Shown here: positions 9,498 to 19,925 of the stretch, piece after piece
Position numbering within the stretch: position 1 is the stretch's first letter
Layout: every line of letters begins with the position of its first letter
From: Phytophthora sp. 'mugwort'
Taxonomy: Eukaryota > Oomycota > Peronosporomycetes > Peronosporales > Peronosporaceae
Direction of reading: 5' to 3'
DNA length: 64,000 nucleotides
Assembly (NCBI GenBank): GCA_033558025.1
Contig: JAUCEF010000013.1
Span: 2,907,001-2,971,000 of the forward strand
The notes under the pieces: generated by a model
Told to the model about the DNA's origin: nothing
What the model saw: the letters and a program-made list of their open reading frames with translations, nothing else
Databases searched by the model: none
Position numbers and translations under genes: made by a program

Positions 9498-10356
9498 CGC
9501 TCTTTCCAAATTCGAGAAGAGCATTTTGGGATATAATTTGCCAAATACTCACTTGTATCTCCAACAAATTTAGTAGCACAGAAGCTGACAAATCAAAAAG
9601 CTATAGTTTTTCTGGACTAAACTTTTCAATTTGGGCGAAGCCCTATTACTGTGAGCTCGTTTGAAGAGTTTTCTCGCTTTACTTGCTAATCTTCGAACAA
9701 ATCCCGAACTTTGCGATTCGTTCCCAAAGCTGGACAGGGATTTGGACGAGTCGCTAAACAGAGGACCTGGGACCTGCGATCGGCCGTGGTGTCCCGGATG
9801 GGTATGACTTGACAATTTCAGATAAGGTTTTGCTTCGCGCTTGGCTTCTACTATGAGCGTTCTAAGCACAAAACGTCATTACCCCCCGCCCCCATCTGGG
9901 ATAATAAGTATATAGCTGTACGCTGAACGATTCGCCATTATTCGTGAGGCTAGGCTGGGGTAAGGTCTAATTCAACCGGCTAATTAGTCCAAAAAGGTAT
10001 CTAATACCGTAATATACCGCTCGTTTTTTAGGACAATTAAAACACTTTTAGGTAAATTGTTTTAGGTTTGATAACCAGCACCTGTCAGGAAGGCATAAAA
10101 GTGACTATTTGGCAAAATATTTACCCAAAGTCCCTAGCCCAAAATAAATACACTTCATTTTGCATCGGCGCGTGACTTTCTAGGCAAGTCCCAGGAAATG
10201 GAGTGCTGCAACAGGATGATCATGACCGCATACTTCTCTTCAACTGCCTGGTCGAAAACGCTCATACTTGCCCACACTGGAACGCAACGTGGTTGTCATT
10301 CGGCGTCTTGCACGGTTGTGAAGACTTCGTCCAAGGTCAGAAAAATTTCAGTCGAC
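9278..10356. other. Shared divergent 5' region of copies A and B
   Basis: Genes A (minus) and B (plus) are head to head with about 1.08 kb between their ATGs. The outer 220 bases on each side are inverted copies of each other; the central 640 bases (about 9498-10137) are unique and contain no recognisable gene. An open frame without ATG precedes each gene (MECC... in copy B). It is conserved between copies because the DNA is duplicated, not because of clear coding selection. Confidence 0.6.
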
Positions 10357-10731
10357 ATGATCAAGCGTTTCGCCGTCCTTCTGTTGGTGGTGCTGGTCGC
10401 CATGCTGAGCTGCGCTCACGCTGACGATACCCCGGCGGCTCCGGAAGCAGAGAGCACTCCCACCGAGCAAGCACCGCCTGGTGTGACGATTCTCGGTGAC
10501 AAGGAGCCTGTGCCGTCGAACCAAGAGCAGTTCGAGCAGTTCATCGGTGGAGGTGGCGGCTTCATCCCCACGAGGGGGATCGTATACCGTTGGCGCTACA
10601 CGTACCCGTACCTTGGAGGCTTCCGTTACGGCTGGCGCTACCCGCTCAGCTACTGGAACAGATTCGGTCGCTCCATCTACGGCTCGAGCTGCATGTTCGG
10701 ACGTCCGTTCGGCGGATTCTACTACTGTTAA
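10357..10731 (+). CDS. Small secreted Gly/Tyr/Arg-rich protein, copy B
   Basis: A protein of 124 residues, the second copy of the family. It has the signal peptide MIKRFAVLLLVVLVAMLSCA, the acidic/proline linker with PAAPEAES, NQEQFEQFIGGGGG, and the Tyr/Trp/Arg/Gly-rich C-terminus ending FGGFYYC. The true start is the ATG at 10357, not the longer in-frame opening at 10198, because the signal peptide begins here and copy A starts at the same point. It differs from copy A by a few residues (TRGIVYRW against TGGITYRW, one extra Pro). It encodes the same protein as copy C at the mirrored position. It is the outermost gene of the left palindrome arm. Confidence 0.85.
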   Translation: MIKRFAVLLLVVLVAMLSCAHADDTPAAPEAESTPTEQAPPGVTILGDKEPVPSNQEQFEQFIGGGGGFIPTRGIVYRWRYTYPYLGGFRYGWRYPLSYWNRFGRSIYGSSCMFGRPFGGFYYC

Positions 10732-11380
10732 GAAACATGCGCGATGGCAGCTGCCGCAATAGCATGGCGAAGGAACCTTGTGCGAGCAGCAGTGAAATGA
10801 ACTACTTGACGCAGCGGCGTCCACTTTTGAATTGAGTTTTTGAGTAGCGTTTAAGGACATTTGCAGCGGAAGGGGTGGCGGTGACCAGTAACTCGCAAAC
10901 ATGAATGCTATCATCGTATTCCGATATGGACCCCACGTCGTTATAGTTCAACATTTTGCAGCGAATACTGTGATGATCTTGAGGATATAGTCGGTGCGAA
11001 TCAACCTGCTGCAATATCTATCGCTTTTCTTCCGAATGTAGCACCCCCTCCTTCCTAATACGATACATCTACTGTAAAACCTGGGATTGTGCCCAATCCC
11101 TCTAATAATGTCCCACCCCCGGGTGGGTCTTGCGATAAATGTAGGTCTCCACTCTTTTAGTCTAATTTTAATTATCGGAAATCTCAGAGTTGTCAGCATA
11201 AATTAATTGCCATTGGTGAGTTGCTACCGTAGGCCAATATCAAGTGGCGACGCCGGTCAAGCTCAGGGAGCAGTTTTTCACCTTTCATTATCAATTTTGA
11301 GTTGTGCTGATGAAACTAAGTTCATGGTGGAAAATAAGCTGTCTGCAGTCCAAGAACTGGAGGCTTCGAGCGTCCGGTTA
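10732..11380. other. 3' flank of copy B, no gene recognised
   Basis: No open frame with a recognisable product. The stretch is mirrored at 22665-23313. A plausible remnant is only the gene's own 3' region up to about 10856, where similarity to copy A ends. Confidence 0.5.
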
Positions 11381-11590
11381 TGAAGAAGCATTAGCTCGAC
11401 AGGAAGACATCGTGCACGTGCAGCAGGTGATAAAGGAGTTCAGTACAACATTTAGTACTCGAACATTTACAACATGAATGAGACTTCTGTGTTCCTTTAT
11501 CACAACCGCAACACGAGAATCGAATTCCTTGGGGCCAAGAACGTCAAGATGAAGTCGTCCGTCTTCGCGACGGCAATACCTCATCCCTTT
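11381..11590 (+). pseudogene. pogo/Tigger-type transposase fragment (left arm)
   Basis: A short coding remnant. After an HVQQVIKEFSTTFSTRTF segment, a shifted frame reads NMNETSVFLYHNRNTRIEFLG and then VKMKSSVFATAIPHP. The block [NY]M[DN]ETSVF with a following K-rich SSVFATA stretch is typical of DDE_1 (pogo/Tigger, CENP-B-like) transposases around the first catalytic Asp, here Asn. Only about 70 codons remain, so it is inactive. An identical mirror copy lies at 22455-22664. Confidence 0.6.
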
Positions 11591-12264
11591 AATAGTGCCC
11601 CATGTAAGCTAACGTAGTGCCCCACGGGGCAGTATCGCAGGTTTAACAGTACAATATTGGACGTTGGTGTCGCTATATTAATGTCACCTAGCTATGCGCT
11701 CCGCGCAGTCCTAGTAACCCTGGCTCGCAAGGCTCGCTGATGATAGAACCCTAAGCCAGTACGGCTGCGCCTTCACTTGACGGTTAAACAGTGGTTTGTC
11801 CTGGGTTTGCAGACCGTGGGCGAAGCACGCGGGCTTCGCTCGCGTGTGTGACCTCCGTCCTCAGGTTACGACCAATCAGCGTGCTTGAATATCGCATTAT
11901 ACTTGCTCTGATACTTGATATGGCTCAGAAATTATACTGAAGTGACTTGAACTAAGTATTCAATGATAAAATACCCGGTGGTTTTTTAGTCTGTTTTTAG
12001 GTCAGATTCACGTAATTTATATTGGGACTTTTAAATCAGTTTAGATCGGTATTAGGTACGCATTAGAGAGTTTTCGCACCAGTTCCCATTACTATTCCCA
12101 CACAAAAATGAACACAGAAAAGACACAACCGTGGGAAACCAGCTCGTCCATCCACAGAAATCGAGATTCTGTGGGCGACTTCCCATTCCCAAAGTCGCTG
12201 CCTGCCAAACAACCCCCGCTGATATAGTTGCTGCCACGGTCCCACCATCCAGCCAAACAGCCTG

Positions 12265-12879
12265 TTGGCTCCTCGGAGACGCCGGAACTACAGTGAAGAA
12301 GACGACATCGCCCTTCTGCGTCAAGTGTTGTTTAATCGCCCGTTTAGCAAGCCACGGGGCAAGGTCATGCAGCACTGGGATTCACTGGCTGCAACGCTGG
12401 TGTCATCTCCTGTCTTCTCGCGCGAAAAACTCAGCGGCAAGAATGCGCAGTCTCGCATGAATCAGCTTGTCACCGCTCACCAAGAAAAAGTGAAGGAGGC
12501 AGAGTTGCTGTCCGGGGTGTCGGAGGAGGATACAGAGCATGATGAGCTTCTTGATGAGCTCGTTGAGCTCCTTGACGACGCCAAACGCACGTATGAGAGC
12601 AAGAAGAAAGAAGAGCAGAAAAAACGTGAGCGAGATGAGGATGCATCTTCGGTCGCTCGGCGTGTTGCCATGGAACGACTCGAGCAATCGCCATCGGAAG
12701 AGGATGGTTTGCCACCGAAAAAGGACGCGAGAATAGCGCAGCTAACGGACGCTATGTTGGAGATAAAGCAGCGAGACATAGATGTTCGCAGGGAGAGAGA
12801 GGAAGAGCGACGTGATCGTGCGCGTGAGCGCGCTGAGGACAGAGCGGATCAAGCTCAGCTTCGCGCAGATGAGCGATAG
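12265..12879 (+). CDS. Myb/SANT-like DNA-binding ORF of the Harbinger element (left arm)
   Basis: About 204 codons. The N-terminal third looks like a Myb/SANT-type module (RRRRNYSEEDDIALLRQVL, then KVMQHWDSLAATL and a K.AQSRMNQLV helix). It is followed by an acidic linker and a long charged coiled coil rich in Glu/Arg (RREREEERRDRARERAEDRAD). PIF/Harbinger elements usually encode such a second protein that binds the termini and brings the transposase to DNA. The frame has no ATG at its beginning (a TTG precedes APRRRRN) and stays open toward the terminal repeat, so the start is uncertain. The same ORF is mirrored at 21165-21779. Confidence 0.7.
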   Translation: MAPRRRRNYSEEDDIALLRQVLFNRPFSKPRGKVMQHWDSLAATLVSSPVFSREKLSGKNAQSRMNQLVTAHQEKVKEAELLSGVSEEDTEHDELLDELVELLDDAKRTYESKKKEEQKKRERDEDASSVARRVAMERLEQSPSEEDGLPPKKDARIAQLTDAMLEIKQRDIDVRREREEERRDRARERAEDRADQAQLRADER

Positions 12880-12975
12880 CTGCTAAAGCTGTTAGATGCA
12901 TTCACGCAGTGTTTGGTGAACGCAATGGGCAACAAATAGGAAGGCAATGTTTATTACAAACATTAGTTAAAGCGC

Positions 12976-14118
12976 TCAATATACTTGCAGTGTTGGTGGG
13001 GCCAACCCTAAAAACTCACTGATTTGATTACCTCTGTAGTAGCAGCAGTGACAATTTGTCATCAGCATTGCAATCATAACGTTTTTTCCAACAGGACTAA
13101 GCCTAATCTTGTTTGACTTCTTGAAGTCAATGAGCGCCCACAACGGTTGGTTTAGTCGCCCAAATGACCACTCCACACTCTCGCGAACGGAGCTCATCGC
13201 ACTATTAAAAGTACGCTCCCTCTGTGAAGTGCTAGCACCACGAAAACCTGGCACGATGTGACGGGAGATACCGTAAGCAGATCGCTGTAGACAGTGTTGC
13301 CTTCAAGTACATCTTGATTTTGCTCGAAATACTGCAATAGCTGACTTTCTCACAGCAAAGTGACGTCATGTCGCCGCCCTTCAACAGGACCCCAGAAGTG
13401 AAGCGCCAGCCCGTCTGGTGTTGTAATACACTGGTAGTTTGGACAATGAATACGCTTGTGTCCCGAGTAGACTTGACGTTGAAAGTTCTCTGAGCGTCCG
13501 GGGCGCGGCGTCGGGCAACATATTGCGTTCTTCGTCCCATCGATGAAGCCAAACACATTGGTCATAGGTGAGCTTTTTTGGGTAACTGCAGGAGAATACT
13601 CAGCAATGCGATTTCGAAGCACTTGTTTGCGAAAGTAAATATTATCTTCATATCTAGCAAAAAGAAGATCAACTGATAAAGTGTGAGTCGGTGAATGAGT
13701 TCAATACATGCCAATAGGAACCTACCCATATGAAGTGTGACACGACAAAGAGATCCTTGACGGCCATAGGTTTTACGCATATCCGCAAGGCGCTTGTAGC
13801 ACAAGCGATGTGGAAGAACGCAGAGGGCTTCAGTCTTGTGCAAACAGTCACGGTTCTTCGCTATGATCCACTCCGGAAGCTCGAACGCGACACCAGTCGC
13901 AGAATGCCAGCCACATCGAAGCGAAAGTCGAACTCATCATCGGCATCTGTCATACCTACAAGACAGAAGCGAATGCTGGGTACGACAGGGCGCTCGACGG
14001 GCGGTTTATAGAGTTCAGCAACAGCGAGGGCCATGGCATCGCTGCACCCAGCGTTGTCCAGCAGCGCGCACAACAGGATAACCTCGTCCGCCGTCATCTT
14101 GAGAAGTGGGTCCAGCAC
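12976..14118 (-). pseudogene. PIF/Harbinger DDE_4 transposase, frameshifted (left arm)
   Basis: The DDE_4 endonuclease pattern can be followed across several frames: MLDPLLKMTADEV at the start, a KYE-poor linker, then FGFIDGTKNAICCPTPRPG (first Asp), QVYSGHKRIHCPNYQCI, GPVEGRRHDVTLL (second Asp) and SSVRESVEWSFGRLNQP (catalytic Glu), ending in LGLAPPTLQVY. The frame is lost between SRSSF and ELPEWII, and again around the YSD..YG block, where one base seems missing; a GT-AG intron is also possible near 13640-13720. It is probably inactive. The right-arm copy at 19926-21068 shares the same defects, so these predate the palindrome. Confidence 0.8.
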
Positions 14119-14273
14119 TGGTGGATGGAAGCGTTTTGCGTAAACCCTCGTAATAGCACAATATGCAGTTTAATAGGATCGATTTCCATAATGCGAGACC
14201 CGTGGCGATATCCCATAGCCACACCACAAATGCTATCTGGGAATGGGAATAGCAAAGCCAGCGAAAACTCTCT

Positions 14274-15049
14274 ATTACCTACTACCTCCGGACACTATTA
14301 CGGATTATGACATATAGAAGCGGACAAATCAAAGAACCATTGTACCTTTGCTGGACTACAAACTTCTCAAATTTTAGCTGACGGGTTCTTCCTATTAGTG
14401 AACGGATTACTACACTCATTCACATTGATGGACTGTGTGGGTACTGTTGTGCGTTCTATTCGAAATTGCCTTAATTGGTTGAACCGAACTTGGGAGTTGT
14501 ACCAATCGATTCAGCATCGAAAATTCACAATACAAACAAGCTCACCGACTTCGTCGTCATTCTGTGCTTCTTCGATCGATGGTCGATTTCATTGGTATTA
14601 TATGTGGCGGGTACTTCCAGGCTGCGACCGTAAGAAGAGGGAGAAAGAGGCCAAAAGGGTGGGAATCGAAGAAACGTCAAAACACGGTCTTTCCGGTACG
14701 ATTACGTAACTAGCACCACTAGAAAGCTGTATGTTCCAAACATGTGGTTGTGATGTTTGCACGAGTGACTCGGTTAACTTCATATTTTCTGTACTTGAGC
14801 GGCAACAACACGCCTTCACTGTGTGGTATACTCTTCAAGTTTTCAAATTTTCGGGAATTCTTTCTGATGTCACGTCATCCTTCCGCTGTAATTATATTGT
14901 AAATTCCGGCTATATTTTGTCGATGGGGTCGATTTGTGAAATCGCCCGAGCAATCGACAAGCATCTCGTATTGGCTGAAATTGAGACCGCTACTCGATCC
15001 CAGCATAGTCGTGAAGAAGCTCCAGGTGTCTCGTGTCGCTCTTGGATCC
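14274..15049. other. Unassigned repeat DNA between Harbinger element and GAGCTC tract
   Basis: No recognisable gene. The stretch is probably the 3' untranslated or LTR side of the Gypsy element on the minus strand, but I could not define LTR ends. It is mirrored at 18995-19770. Confidence 0.45.
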
Positions 15050-15400
15050 TTCGATCTTTCGTGTCACTCGCGCGCCTCACGTGTCACCTTAAGACTCTTG
15101 TGTCACCCGTGCAGCACTCCTGTCGCTTTTTGTGGATCTCTAGGCTCGCTCATGGAGCTCTCGTGACTGTTGTGGAGTGCTCGGAAGCTTTCGACTCGCT
15201 CGTGGGGCTCTCGTGGCCGTTGTGGAGCTCTCGTTTCGTTCGTGCAGCTGTTGTGGCCGTTGTGGAGCTCTTGGTTCGCCCGATGAGCTGCTGTGGCTGC
15301 TGCGAAGCACTCAACTCGCTTGTGTTTTTTTTACTCGCTCGTGGACTTCTCCTGGCTGTTGTAGAGCTCACTCGGCTCGCTCGTGCAGCCCGGTGTTACA
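15050..15400. repeat. Degenerate GAGCTC-rich repeat tract (left arm)
   Basis: Short units built on ctcg(t/c)(t/g)cgtgg(a/g)gctctcgtgg and gttgtggagctct recur about ten times with drift. The open frames across it are low-complexity products of this repetition and not likely genes. The mirror copy lies at 18644-18994. Confidence 0.7.
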
Positions 15401-16634
15401 GGGGCAATATCCAGCGCTTCGACCAACCCCGGCTGTGGCGCCGAGGCCTCGCGCCCACCCGAGCCGGGTCCCGATACGGCTTGAGGAAGCCTACGTAAAA
15501 CACGGGGTGTGTACGCATCTTCTTCGGAAGATTGAGCGTGTACGCAAGGCCCTTCATGTCCAAGACCTTAAAAGGTCCGATGAAGCGCGGGTGCAACTTA
15601 GTCTTAACGACAACAGACACTGCATGTGTAAATAGATTTTTAGCGTTTAATAAAACTTTGTTACCGAGTTATACACTTCAGTGTTGCTTCTGCCCTTTGC
15701 ATCAGCCTGTTCCCTCTGAACATCTTGGCTTTCAGCCATCGCATCGCGTACTTGTCGTAAGACACTTAAACGCGTAGACATGAACGTGTCAACTTGCTTG
15801 CGAACTGCAGCTGGGCTGATATCAGCTAGCCATTGGCTATCCCTCCCGCACTAAGCCCAGAACCACGGAGTGGTGGCGTCAGCGGGACACGAGGGTGTGT
15901 GAGACGGTTCAAGTAGAACGGGGTAAAGCCTGTCGAGGAATGCACCACATTGTTCAATGCAAACTCAACGAGTGGGAGCATGGCGCTCCATTGCTTGGGT
16001 CTGTCCGCACAGACACTCCGAAGCATGTCTTCGACAACGCGATTCACGCGTTCCGTCCGACTATCGGTTTGTGGATGGTCCGCTATGGAAATGTCGAGTG
16101 GAGTGCCGAGACCTTAAAGACCGACGTCCAAAGCTTACCCGTGAAGCGGGGTCTCGGTCGGAGACAATTGCCTCCGCCAGAACATGCTGTTGAAAGACGT
16201 GGTCCATGAATAGCGTGGCCGTTCCCTCTCCATCGATGGAGTCCGGCACCGCCGCTAAATGAGCAACTTGCTCAATCGGTCGACAAAGACCACAATGCCC
16301 GTGTTGCCCACCGCATCCCGCGGCAGGCCGAACACAAAGTCCATACTTATGGATTGCCAACACCCCGTGGGTATAGGCAAGCTGGCCAACGGCGCAGCCG
16401 AGTGTGGTGACGGTTTAACCCGTTGACACGTCTCACGCATGCGTACATACGTGCTGACCCACTTGCAAAGCTTCGACCACCAGTAGTAGGGGGGGAGCTC
16501 ACCGAGCTGTAAGTTTTCTCTCGACCGAGATGACCACCAAGTGAGATATTACGTGCTTCATAGACGATACGATACTTGATATCCTCTTAGTGAGGAACCA
16601 CGATACGTGGGTTGTCTTCTGGACCAGTACCGTA
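15396..16634 (-). pseudogene. Ty3/Gypsy pol fragment: integrase part only (left arm)
   Basis: Read from 16634 toward 15396, this contains the HHCC zinc-binding region ending CETCQRVKPSPH, the integrase core (ISMDFVFGLPRD with the first Asp, VSDRDP with the second, and a displaced third block WSAMLPLVEFALNN) and a C-terminal chromo-like segment (LHPRFIGPFKVL...HPVFYVGFLKPY). Stops and shifts interrupt it, so it is not functional. It begins exactly at the inner breakpoint of the palindrome. The RT and RNase H that should precede it are missing on this side; they are present only on the plus strand in the spacer. Confidence 0.88.
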
Positions 16635-17409
16635 CACTTACGGAAGTGACTTGGCCTGGCCAATTACTTACATAAGTACAGCAAAAACTATGCTGAGGTG
16701 GCAATGCCACTGTCCAATCTCCTTAAGAAGGACGTGGACTGGTGTTGGGACGCCGGACATCAAGAGGCTTTTGAAGCCATTAAGGATAGTCTCCTTTAGG
16801 CGCCGATCCTGGCGCTGCCGGATCCCGATCGTCCTTTCAGCGTCGTCTGTGGTGCGTCGGACTTTGCCATTGCCAGTGCTTTGTTGCAAGCACACGCTGA
16901 AGGGCCTGAATGCGTGATCGCATTTGACTCTCGCCAGTTTAAAGCTGCTGAGAAAAATATCCAGTTTATGATAAAGTGCTACTTGCGATGAAGTATGCGC
17001 TCGTCAAATTCACGGTTCACCTGCTCAGCTCCAAGCCGTTTGTGATCTACACTGATCATGCGTCACTACGCACTGCGACGCAGTCGCCTCATCTATCTCA
17101 TAAAATGGCCCGTTGGTGCTCCTTCTTTGTGGAGTACGACTTCGAGGTGAAGTACAAGCCTGGCAGGCAGAACGTTTTGGCCGATGCGTTATCACGCAGG
17201 CCAGACTATGAGATCGCTCACGTCACGACGGTGACTTCGTCTGTGACAGACTTAATTTGCGCTGGGTACGGGCGTGACGAGTCCTGTGTAGCTCTGCTAC
17301 ATGCGCTAGGAAGCGCGGAATTTGCGAATTTGCTAACTCAAACATCAAGCTGTCAGCGCGGTTGCGCGCGAGGCTGCATCGATACAGTCTGGATGATTGT
17401 CTATTGTAC
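16635..17409. other. Palindrome spacer, 775 bp, single copy
   Basis: This is the only non-duplicated part between the arms. It consists of plus-strand Gypsy pol sequence that continues directly into the integrase of the right arm. So the right arm keeps the original order and the left arm is the inverted copy. Confidence 0.9.
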
Positions 17410-18648
17410 TACGGTACTGGTCCAGAAGACAACCCACGTATCGTGGTTCCTCACTAAGAGGATATCAAGTATCGTATCGTCTATGAAGCACGTAATATCT
17501 CACTTGGTGGTCATCTCGGTCGAGAGAAAACTTACAGCTCGGTGAGCTCCCCCCCTACTACTGGTGGTCGAAGCTTTGCAAGTGGGTCAGCACGTATGTA
17601 CGCATGCGTGAGACGTGTCAACGGGTTAAACCGTCACCACACTCGGCTGCGCCGTTGGCCAGCTTGCCTATACCCACGGGGTGTTGGCAATCCATAAGTA
17701 TGGACTTTGTGTTCGGCCTGCCGCGGGATGCGGTGGGCAACACGGGCATTGTGGTCTTTGTCGACCGATTGAGCAAGTTGCTCATTTAGCGGCGGTGCCG
17801 GACTCCATCGATGGAGAGGGAACGGCCACGCTATTCATGGACCACGTCTTTCAACAGCATGTTCTGGCGGAGGCAATTGTCTCCGACCGAGACCCCGCTT
17901 CACGGGTAAGCTTTGGACGTCGGTCTTTAAGGTCTCGGCACTCCACTCGACATTTCCATAGCGGACCATCCACAGACCGATAGTCGGACGGAACGCGTGA
18001 ATCGCGTTGTCGAAGACATGCTTCGGAGTGTCTGTGCGGACAGACCCAAGCAATGGAGCGCCATGCTCCCACTCGTTGAGTTTGCATTGAACAATGTGGT
18101 GCATTCCTCGACAGGCTTTACCCCGTTCTACTTGAACCGTCTCACACACCCTCGTGTCCCGCTGACGCCACCACTCCGTGGTTCTGGGCTTAGTGCGGGA
18201 GGGATAGCCAATGGCTAGCTGATATCAGCCCAGCTGCAGTTCGCAAGCAAGTTGACACGTTCATGTCTACGCGTTTAAGTGTCTTACGACAAGTACGCGA
18301 TGCGATGGCTGAAAGCCAAGATGTTCAGAAGGAACAGGCTGATGCAAAGGGCAGAAGCAACACTGAAGTGTATAACTCGGTAACAAAGTTTTATTAAACG
18401 CTAAAAATCTATTTACACATGCAGTGTCTGTTGTCGTTAAGACTAAGTTGCACCCGCGCTTCATCGGACCTTTTAAGGTCTTGGACATGAAGGGCCTTGC
18501 GTACACGCTCAATCTTCCGAAGAAGATGCGTACACACCCCGTGTTTTACGTAGGCTTCCTCAAGCCGTATCGGGACCCGGCTCGGGTGGGCGCGAGGCCT
18601 CGGCGCCACAGCCGGGGTTGGTCGAAGCGCTGGATATTGCCCCTGTAA
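16641..18648 (+). pseudogene. Ty3/Gypsy pol: RT thumb, RNase H, integrase, chromo-like tail
   Basis: The order is typical Ty3/Gypsy. An RT thumb segment (LGLANYLHKYSKNYAEVAMPL, LLKKDVDWCW) is followed by RNase H (SVVCGASDFAIASALLQ, IYTDHASLR, LADALSRR), an integrase zinc-binding region, the DDE integrase core (DFVFGLPRD, VSDRDP) and a C-terminal IPxF-like region (HPVFYVGFLKPY). An in-frame TAG near 16797, a frame change near 16975 and others in the integrase make it a dead copy. The 5' part (gag, protease, RT palm) is absent because the left palindrome arm starts there. I could not find LTRs. Confidence 0.88.
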
Positions 18649-18994
18649 CACCGGGCTGCACGAGCGAGCCGAGTGAGCTCTACAACAGCCAGGAGAAGTC
18701 CACGAGCGAGTAAAAAAAACACAAGCGAGTTGAGTGCTTCGCAGCAGCCACAGCAGCTCATCGGGCGAACCAAGAGCTCCACAACGGCCACAACAGCTGC
18801 ACGAACGAAACGAGAGCTCCACAACGGCCACGAGAGCCCCACGAGCGAGTCGAAAGCTTCCGAGCACTCCACAACAGTCACGAGAGCTCCATGAGCGAGC
18901 CTAGAGATCCACAAAAAGCGACAGGAGTGCTGCACGGGTGACACAAGAGTCTTAAGGTGACACGTGAGGCGCGCGAGTGACACGAAAGATCGAA
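18644..18994. repeat. Degenerate GAGCTC-rich repeat tract (right arm)
   Basis: Mirror copy of 15050-15400. On this strand the units read around agctccacaacggccac and (c/a)gagagc(t/c)cca. It lies directly downstream of the integrase C-terminal segment. Confidence 0.7.
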
Positions 18995-19770
18995 GGATCC
19001 AAGAGCGACACGAGACACCTGGAGCTTCTTCACGACTATGCTGGGATCGAGTAGCGGTCTCAATTTCAGCCAATACGAGATGCTTGTCGATTGCTCGGGC
19101 GATTTCACAAATCGACCCCATCGACAAAATATAGCCGGAATTTACAATATAATTACAGCGGAAGGATGACGTGACATCAGAAAGAATTCCCGAAAATTTG
19201 AAAACTTGAAGAGTATACCACACAGTGAAGGCGTGTTGTTGCCGCTCAAGTACAGAAAATATGAAGTTAACCGAGTCACTCGTGCAAACATCACAACCAC
19301 ATGTTTGGAACATACAGCTTTCTAGTGGTGCTAGTTACGTAATCGTACCGGAAAGACCGTGTTTTGACGTTTCTTCGATTCCCACCCTTTTGGCCTCTTT
19401 CTCCCTCTTCTTACGGTCGCAGCCTGGAAGTACCCGCCACATATAATACCAATGAAATCGACCATCGATCGAAGAAGCACAGAATGACGACGAAGTCGGT
19501 GAGCTTGTTTGTATTGTGAATTTTCGATGCTGAATCGATTGGTACAACTCCCAAGTTCGGTTCAACCAATTAAGGCAATTTCGAATAGAACGCACAACAG
19601 TACCCACACAGTCCATCAATGTGAATGAGTGTAGTAATCCGTTCACTAATAGGAAGAACCCGTCAGCTAAAATTTGAGAAGTTTGTAGTCCAGCAAAGGT
19701 ACAATGGTTCTTTGATTTGTCCGCTTCTATATGTCATAATCCGTAATAGTGTCCGGAGGTAGTAGGTAAT
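18995..19770. other. Unassigned repeat DNA (right arm)
   Basis: Mirror copy of 14274-15049. No gene recognised. Confidence 0.45.
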
Positions 19771-19925
19771 AGAGAGTTTTCGCTGGCTTTGCTATTCCCA
19801 TTCCCAGATAGCATTTGTGGTGTGGCTATGGGATATCGCCACGGGTCTCGCATTATGGAAATCGATCCTATTAAACTGCATATTGTGCTATTACGAGGGT
19901 TTACGCAAAACGCTTCCATCCACCA

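Larger units (their letters stand above)
12065..14273. mobile_element. PIF/Harbinger-type DNA transposon (left arm)
   Basis: The element is 2209 bp. Its ends share the inverted repeat AGAGAGTTTTCGC (12065 onward and ending at 14273), with a second imperfect inner match containing TATTCCCA. It is flanked on both sides by ATT (12062-12064 and 14274-14276), a 3-bp target-site duplication as expected for PIF/Harbinger. It carries the two typical genes: a Myb/SANT-like DNA-binding ORF (plus strand) and a DDE_4 transposase (minus strand). The transposase has frameshifts, so the copy is probably not autonomous. Confidence 0.85.
10168..16634. repeat. Giant palindrome, left arm (inverted copy)
   Basis: Position x in this arm pairs with 34044-x in the right arm, or 34045-x outside about 11760 because of one 1-base indel. 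By eye I find only a handful of differences: a small change near 11757, one base near 13373, one base near 16072, and a few in the outermost 30 bases. The arm contains secreted-protein copy B, a pogo fragment, a PIF/Harbinger element, a GAGCTC-rich repeat tract and an integrase segment of a Gypsy pol gene on the minus strand. The inner limit is sharp: 16634 still pairs with 17410, while 16635 and 17409 do not pair. Confidence 0.95.

Noticed and set aside
10198..10731. 177-codon frame starting at 10198
   Set aside because: The first 53 codons lie in the 5' region. The signal peptide begins at the ATG at 10357, as in copy A, so the shorter model is used.
14731..15498. 255-codon plus-strand frame (mirrored at 18546-19313)
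   Set aside because: It runs antisense through the integrase end and the GAGCTC-rich repeat tract. Composition is low-complexity Leu/Val/Ser without domain signal.
18424..18648. Independent chromodomain gene
   Set aside because: It is the C-terminal part of the Gypsy integrase, directly following the core in the same element.
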